Shown: in pieces, positions 38,971-42,549 of the stretch | How the letters are laid out: each line of letters begins with the position of its first letter | Position numbering within the stretch: the first letter of the stretch is position 1 | Assembly (NCBI GenBank): GCA_017560985.1 | Contig: JAFZDX010000003.1 | Location: 1 to 42,549 of the forward strand | Direction: 5' to 3' | Length of the DNA: 42,549 bases | Origin: Oscillospiraceae bacterium | GTDB lineage: Bacteria > Bacillota > Clostridia > Oscillospirales > Ruminococcaceae | The notes under the pieces: model-generated | What the model was told of the DNA's origin: nothing | Databases searched by the model: none | The model's input: only the letters and a program-made list of their open reading frames with translations | Translations under genes and position numbers: made by a program

Positions 38971-39635
38971 TGAAACAGCTGGAAAAAAATATCGGCTATC
39001 ATTTCAGAGATAAAAACCTTTTGAAAACTGCGGTTACACATTCATCCTATGCCAACGAAAACCGCGGTGGACTGGCATATAACGAAAGACTGGAATTTCT
39101 GGGCGATGCGGTTCTGCAGCTGATTACCAGTGAAAAACTGTTCACAGAAAACCCTGATATGCCAGAAGGCCGTATGTCAAAACAGCGTGCCGCCCTGGTG
39201 TGCGAAGATGCACTGGCTGGTTATTCCAACCAGCTGCATATAGGCGACTTTATGCTGCTGGGCAAAGGCGAAGAAGCCACAGGCGGCCGCCACAGACCAT
39301 CTATACTGGCAGACGCATTTGAAGCTATCACAGGTGCTATTTTCCTGGATGGCGGTATGGATAATGCCAAAAAGTTTGTACGCCGTTTCCTTGACGATGC
39401 ACACCTTTCACTGAAAGATTACAAAACACTGCTGCAGGAAATTATCCAGAAAAACCCTGGTGAAAGACTTAGCTATGTGGTTACAGGCGAAAGTGGCCCT
39501 GACCACGACAAAGTGTTCAATGTGGAAGTGCATCTGAACAGTAACGTAATCGGCAAAGGTACAGGCAAAAGCAAAAAACAGGCCGAACAGGCTGCTGCAA
39601 AAGAAGCCCTGGCACTGATGGGGTTTAAGGATTAG
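38970..39635 (+). CDS. rnc: Ribonuclease III
   Basis: A 221-residue double-strand-specific RNase for rRNA and mRNA processing. The signature ERLEFLGDA lies at 39-47 with its conserved acidic residues, followed by LADAFEAITGAIFLDGG with the second acidic site. A double-stranded RNA-binding domain spans about 153-219 (GKGTGKSKKQAEQAAAKEAL). It is translationally coupled to plsX by the TAATG overlap. The usual length and full set of motifs suggest a functional enzyme. Confidence 0.96.
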   Translation: MKQLEKNIGYHFRDKNLLKTAVTHSSYANENRGGLAYNERLEFLGDAVLQLITSEKLFTENPDMPEGRMSKQRAALVCEDALAGYSNQLHIGDFMLLGKGEEATGGRHRPSILADAFEAITGAIFLDGGMDNAKKFVRRFLDDAHLSLKDYKTLLQEIIQKNPGERLSYVVTGESGPDHDKVFNVEVHLNSNVIGKGTGKSKKQAEQAAAKEALALMGFKD

Positions 39636-39650
39636 TTCGTTTTTTTACGG

Positions 39651-39724
39651 GAGGCGAAACGCCTCACCTGCAGAGATTGTGGAATATCCGGCAAAACCGT
39701 ATGGTACGGGTTTCCCGTCCCGGA
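39651..39724 (+). promoter_or_regulatory. Structured intergenic RNA upstream of the radical SAM gene
   Basis: The 114-bp rnc-radical SAM gap holds GAGGCG-AAA-CGCCTC (39651-39665), and an outer stem TCCGG/CCGGA (39687-39691 with 39720-39724). The outer stem encloses two mutually exclusive hairpins: CCGTA-TGG-TACGG (39697-39709) or ACGGG-TTT-CCCGT (39706-39718). No known riboswitch class is recognised. Confidence 0.5.
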
Positions 39725-39749
39725 AATACAGTTTACAGAAAGGACAGCT

Positions 39750-40772
39750 ATGACAAAGCATAAAAATTTATCAATATTTGTGCCACACGAAGGCTGTCCT
39801 AACCAGTGCAGTTTCTGTGACCAGAAAAAAATCAGCGGTACACAGAACCCGCCTTCCCCACGGGAAGTGGAAAGACTGTGCGATGAGTTTCTGCCACACA
39901 TAAAAGAAGAAGGCAAAAGCTATGAAATAGCCTTTTTCGGTGGCAGTTTTACAGCCATTGACAGGGAATATATGCTGTCTTTATTACAGGCGGCATATCC
40001 GTTTGTACAGCAGGGCAGGGCAAGGGGTATTCGCTGTTCCACACGCCCTGACGCAATTACAGCTGAAATCCTGGACATTCTGAAAGAATATGGCGTAACA
40101 GCCATCGAACTGGGTGCCCAGAGTATGCAGGACGATGTGCTGAAAATGAATCTGCGCGGCCATACAGTACAGGATGTTTTTACAGCATCTGCACTTATAA
40201 AGCAGTATGGGTTTTCCCTTGGGTTGCAGATGATGCCAGGACTGTACGGCTGTAAAGACTATATGGCCTATGCTGTGGATACAGCAGAAAAATTTATACA
40301 GATAATGCCGGATACTGTCCGCATTTATCCTACACTTATCCTGAAAGACACTTTACTTGAAAAGCTTTACCAAAACCGTATGTATACACCTTTGACTGTG
40401 GACCAGGCGGTGGAAATATCTGCAGTTTTAGTAAAGATGTTCAACGAAAAAAATATCAGGATTATAAAACTGGGTCTTCATGCCGACACAGGTATGGAGC
40501 TGGGCCTGGTGGCAGGACCTTATCATCCTGCACTTAAAGAACTGGTGCAAAGCAGAATGTTTCTGGACCGCCTTATAGCGGATTTTGCCACAATGCCTGT
40601 GGGTGATTACACTGTGCAGGTAAACCCAAGACAGCGTTCACAGGTTACAGGGCAGAAAAAGGCAAACATAATTGCATTGAAACAGGCTGGTTACAACGTA
40701 ACCATAAAAGAAAACAACACCATTGAATATGATGACTACATAATTTTGGAAGGGGAAAAACAGTGTATTTAA
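39750..40772 (+). CDS. Radical SAM protein (Elp3-like/COG1243 group)
   Basis: A 340-residue radical SAM enzyme. The cluster motif CPNQCSFC (CxxxCxxC) lies at about residues 16-23, followed by the AFFGGSFTAID segment typical of Elp3-like members, CSTRPD and ELGAQSMQDDVL. It lacks the C-terminal acetyltransferase domain of true Elp3. In many Clostridia a gene of this type lies between rnc and smc; a role in RNA modification is suspected (inference). GAAAGGACA precedes ATG. The last ten bases overlap the start of smc. Confidence 0.9.
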   Translation: MTKHKNLSIFVPHEGCPNQCSFCDQKKISGTQNPPSPREVERLCDEFLPHIKEEGKSYEIAFFGGSFTAIDREYMLSLLQAAYPFVQQGRARGIRCSTRPDAITAEILDILKEYGVTAIELGAQSMQDDVLKMNLRGHTVQDVFTASALIKQYGFSLGLQMMPGLYGCKDYMAYAVDTAEKFIQIMPDTVRIYPTLILKDTLLEKLYQNRMYTPLTVDQAVEISAVLVKMFNEKNIRIIKLGLHADTGMELGLVAGPYHPALKELVQSRMFLDRLIADFATMPVGDYTVQVNPRQRSQVTGQKKANIIALKQAGYNVTIKENNTIEYDDYIILEGEKQCI

Positions 40773-42549
40773 AAGCTATTGAGCTTCACGGCTTTAAATC
40801 TTTTCCGGAAAAAACTAAAATTGAATTTGAAAAAGGTATGTCCGGTGTTGTAGGGCCAAATGGCTCCGGCAAAAGTAATATCTCTGACGCTATCCGCTGG
40901 GTACTGGGTGAAACCCGTTCCAGCCAGCTGCGTGCAGCAGGCAAAATGGAAGATATTATTTTTGGCGGTACACAGAAACGCAGCCCTATGGGTTTTGCAT
41001 CTGTAAGCCTTATACTGGACAATACTGACGGCGCTTTTGATGTGGAAAGTGACGAAGTTGCAGTAATGAGAAAATATTACCGTGGCGGCGACAGCGAATA
41101 CTATATCAACGGTGCAAGAGTGCGACTGCGTGACATTCAGGAACTGTTTTTTGACACAGGTCTTGGCAAAAACGGCTATTCTGTTGTAGGTCAGGGCAAG
41201 GTAAGCGAAATTGTTACCTCCAAACCTGAAGGCAGACGAGAAATATTTGAAGAAGCTTCAGGTATTGCCAAATTCCGCTTTAAGAAGAACGAAGCTGAAA
41301 AGAAACTGCAGTCTGCAGAAGGTAATATCACCAGACTTTCAGATATTCTTATGGGGCTGGAAGAACGTGTGGAACCACTGCGAAAAGAAAGTGAAAAAGC
41401 AAAAGAATACTTACAGCTGGAAGCAAAGAAAAAAGAACTGGAAATTTCACTGTGGATTGACACAGTGGATAAATCCAAAGAACTTATCCGCGCACAGCAG
41501 CGCAGACTGGAAATTTTTACAGACGATTACAACAATGTGAATTCCAGACTGGAAGAAACTGAAAAATATATTGAAGAAAGATACCTGTATGCCAACAATC
41601 TGCTGGTAAAACAGGATGAAAATATTACTGCCATCAGACAGGCTGAAAGTGAAATCGGTCAGTTTGTCAGTGAAAAAGCTGTTGCAGAAAGTGAGAAAAA
41701 CTTTACAGCAAACCAGATAACCAGTCTGGAAACTGACCTGGCAGATTTTGAAAATGAAGGTCTGGCTGACAGCGGTGAAAAACAGCGTCTGGAAGAAAAA
41801 ATCAGCAGCATTTCTGCTGAAATTGATACAAACCAGAAAAAACAGGCATCTTTCCAGATGCAGCTGGATGCCCTGGCAATGCAGGCAGTACAGTCCGGTG
41901 ATGAAAAAAGCAAGCTGGCTGTGCAGATGAACGCTGTAAACATCCGCCTGCAGGATGAAAGAATCGAAATGGGGTCTATCGACAGCACAAACCAGGCCGT
42001 AAAAGACAACCTTTCTCTGGCAAAGGAAAACCTGGCAAAAGCACAGGAATATGCACAGCAGAGCAAAAAGCAGGCCGATGATGTAAAAGAGTTTATCGAT
42101 CTGACCAACGAAACAATCACAAGAAATATGAATATCCGTGGCGGTCTGGTGATGAAGAAAAATTCAGCACAGACAAAACTGGATACAGCCATCAAACAGG
42201 CAGATGACAATATCTCTGCCCAGCGCCAGGCACAGGAAAGGGTGCGAATCCTTACTGAAATGGAAAACAGTATGGAAGGGTTTCAGCATTCTGTAAAACA
42301 GGTGCTGAAACGCAGTAAAGAAGGCGGTCTTGGTGGTGTTCACGGCAGTGTGGCACAGCTTATCAGTGTGGAAAAAGGCTATGAAACGGCTGTTGAAATT
42401 GCACTGGGCTATGCCTTGCAGAATATTGTAGTGGAAAATGAAGCCGCAGCAAAAAGAGGTATTGAGTACCTGAAAAGCACAAATGGCGGCCGTGCCACAT
42501 TCCTGCCACTTGATACTGTAAAACCTGCTAATTTCAACGAAAAACTGCC
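40763..42549 (+). CDS. smc: Chromosome segregation protein SMC, N-terminal half (3' truncated by window)
   Basis: The first 595 codons of SMC, the condensin ATPase that folds and segregates the chromosome. GTG at 40763 is the start, giving MYLKAIELHGFKSF, with GGGG-rich AAGGGGAAAA upstream inside the previous gene. The Walker A motif GPNGSGKSN is at 31-39; GQGKVSEIVTSKPEGRREIFEEASGI follows. A long heptad-rich coiled coil runs from about 170 to 505. The hinge begins at about 515 (GVHGSVAQLISVEKGYE) and continues to the window edge. The second coil and the Walker B head lie outside. Confidence 0.96.
   Translation, partial: MYLKAIELHGFKSFPEKTKIEFEKGMSGVVGPNGSGKSNISDAIRWVLGETRSSQLRAAGKMEDIIFGGTQKRSPMGFASVSLILDNTDGAFDVESDEVAVMRKYYRGGDSEYYINGARVRLRDIQELFFDTGLGKNGYSVVGQGKVSEIVTSKPEGRREIFEEASGIAKFRFKKNEAEKKLQSAEGNITRLSDILMGLEERVEPLRKESEKAKEYLQLEAKKKELEISLWIDTVDKSKELIRAQQRRLEIFTDDYNNVNSRLEETEKYIEERYLYANNLLVKQDENITAIRQAESEIGQFVSEKAVAESEKNFTANQITSLETDLADFENEGLADSGEKQRLEEKISSISAEIDTNQKKQASFQMQLDALAMQAVQSGDEKSKLAVQMNAVNIRLQDERIEMGSIDSTNQAVKDNLSLAKENLAKAQEYAQQSKKQADDVKEFIDLTNETITRNMNIRGGLVMKKNSAQTKLDTAIKQADDNISAQRQAQERVRILTEMENSMEGFQHSVKQVLKRSKEGGLGGVHGSVAQLISVEKGYETAVEIALGYALQNIVVENEAAAKRGIEYLKSTNGGRATFLPLDTVKPANFNEKL

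Overview
The window looks like chromosomal DNA of a spore-forming, anaerobic, AT-rich Firmicute of class Clostridia, probably Oscillospirales/Ruminococcaceae-like and gut-associated. The evidence is a spoIIR gene, a rubredoxin, AGGAGG-type ribosome binding sites, the infC-rpmI-rplT and rnc-radical SAM-smc gene orders, a GH2 glycosidase, and consensus TTGACA/TATAAT promoters. The family-level placement is inference.

Layout. (1) 1-5.6 kb: the end of the F1Fo ATP synthase operon (atpD tail, atpC), then a membrane-bound XRE regulator, a GH2 glycosidase, a foldase-like lipoprotein and two small genes. (2) 5.6-9.1 kb: a flavin reductase-like gene and a DUF1846 gene on the minus strand, then rubredoxin, a P-loop kinase-like gene and tRNA-Pro(TGG). 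(3) 9.1-18.8 kb is the accessory part. It holds two copies of a tRNA-derived repeat, a serine-recombinase remnant, an HTH-Fic protein, a TetR-controlled dehydrogenase/VOC pair, a lipoprotein/SGNH hydrolase pair, a sugar O-acetyltransferase, a chloramphenicol acetyltransferase-like gene between two ~300-bp direct repeats, and a divergent TetR/membrane-protein pair with a strong operator. (4) 18.9-21.1 kb, minus strand: a macro domain-HTH protein, a small acidic protein and a vWA protein. (5) 21.2-26.3 kb: three amidohydrolase-superfamily genes (one a divergent adenosine deaminase relative), an XRE membrane regulator and a MalY/PatB-type PLP enzyme. (6) 26.4-30.5 kb: cyclophilin, a KdpDE-like two-component pair behind phased TTAACA boxes, a MarR regulator and spoIIR. 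(7) 30.6-42.5 kb is core genome: a leader RNA with infC-rpmI-rplT, a TrmH-family methylase, dprA, topA, trmFO, a zinc-ribbon membrane protein, plsX, rnc, a radical SAM protein and the first part of smc.

The core genes work in translation, RNA modification, DNA topology, uptake and segregation, and lipid synthesis. The accessory genes are mostly small regulator-plus-effector units, several with a recognisable operator palindrome inside the promoter spacer. The items most worth a second look are the tRNA-derived repeats with attached terminators, the cat gene between duplicated modules that themselves contain a tRNA-like fold, the macro-HTH/acidic/vWA operon, the phased TTAACA boxes, and the deaminase with altered catalytic motifs. 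No CRISPR array, complete insertion sequence, rRNA or prophage was seen.
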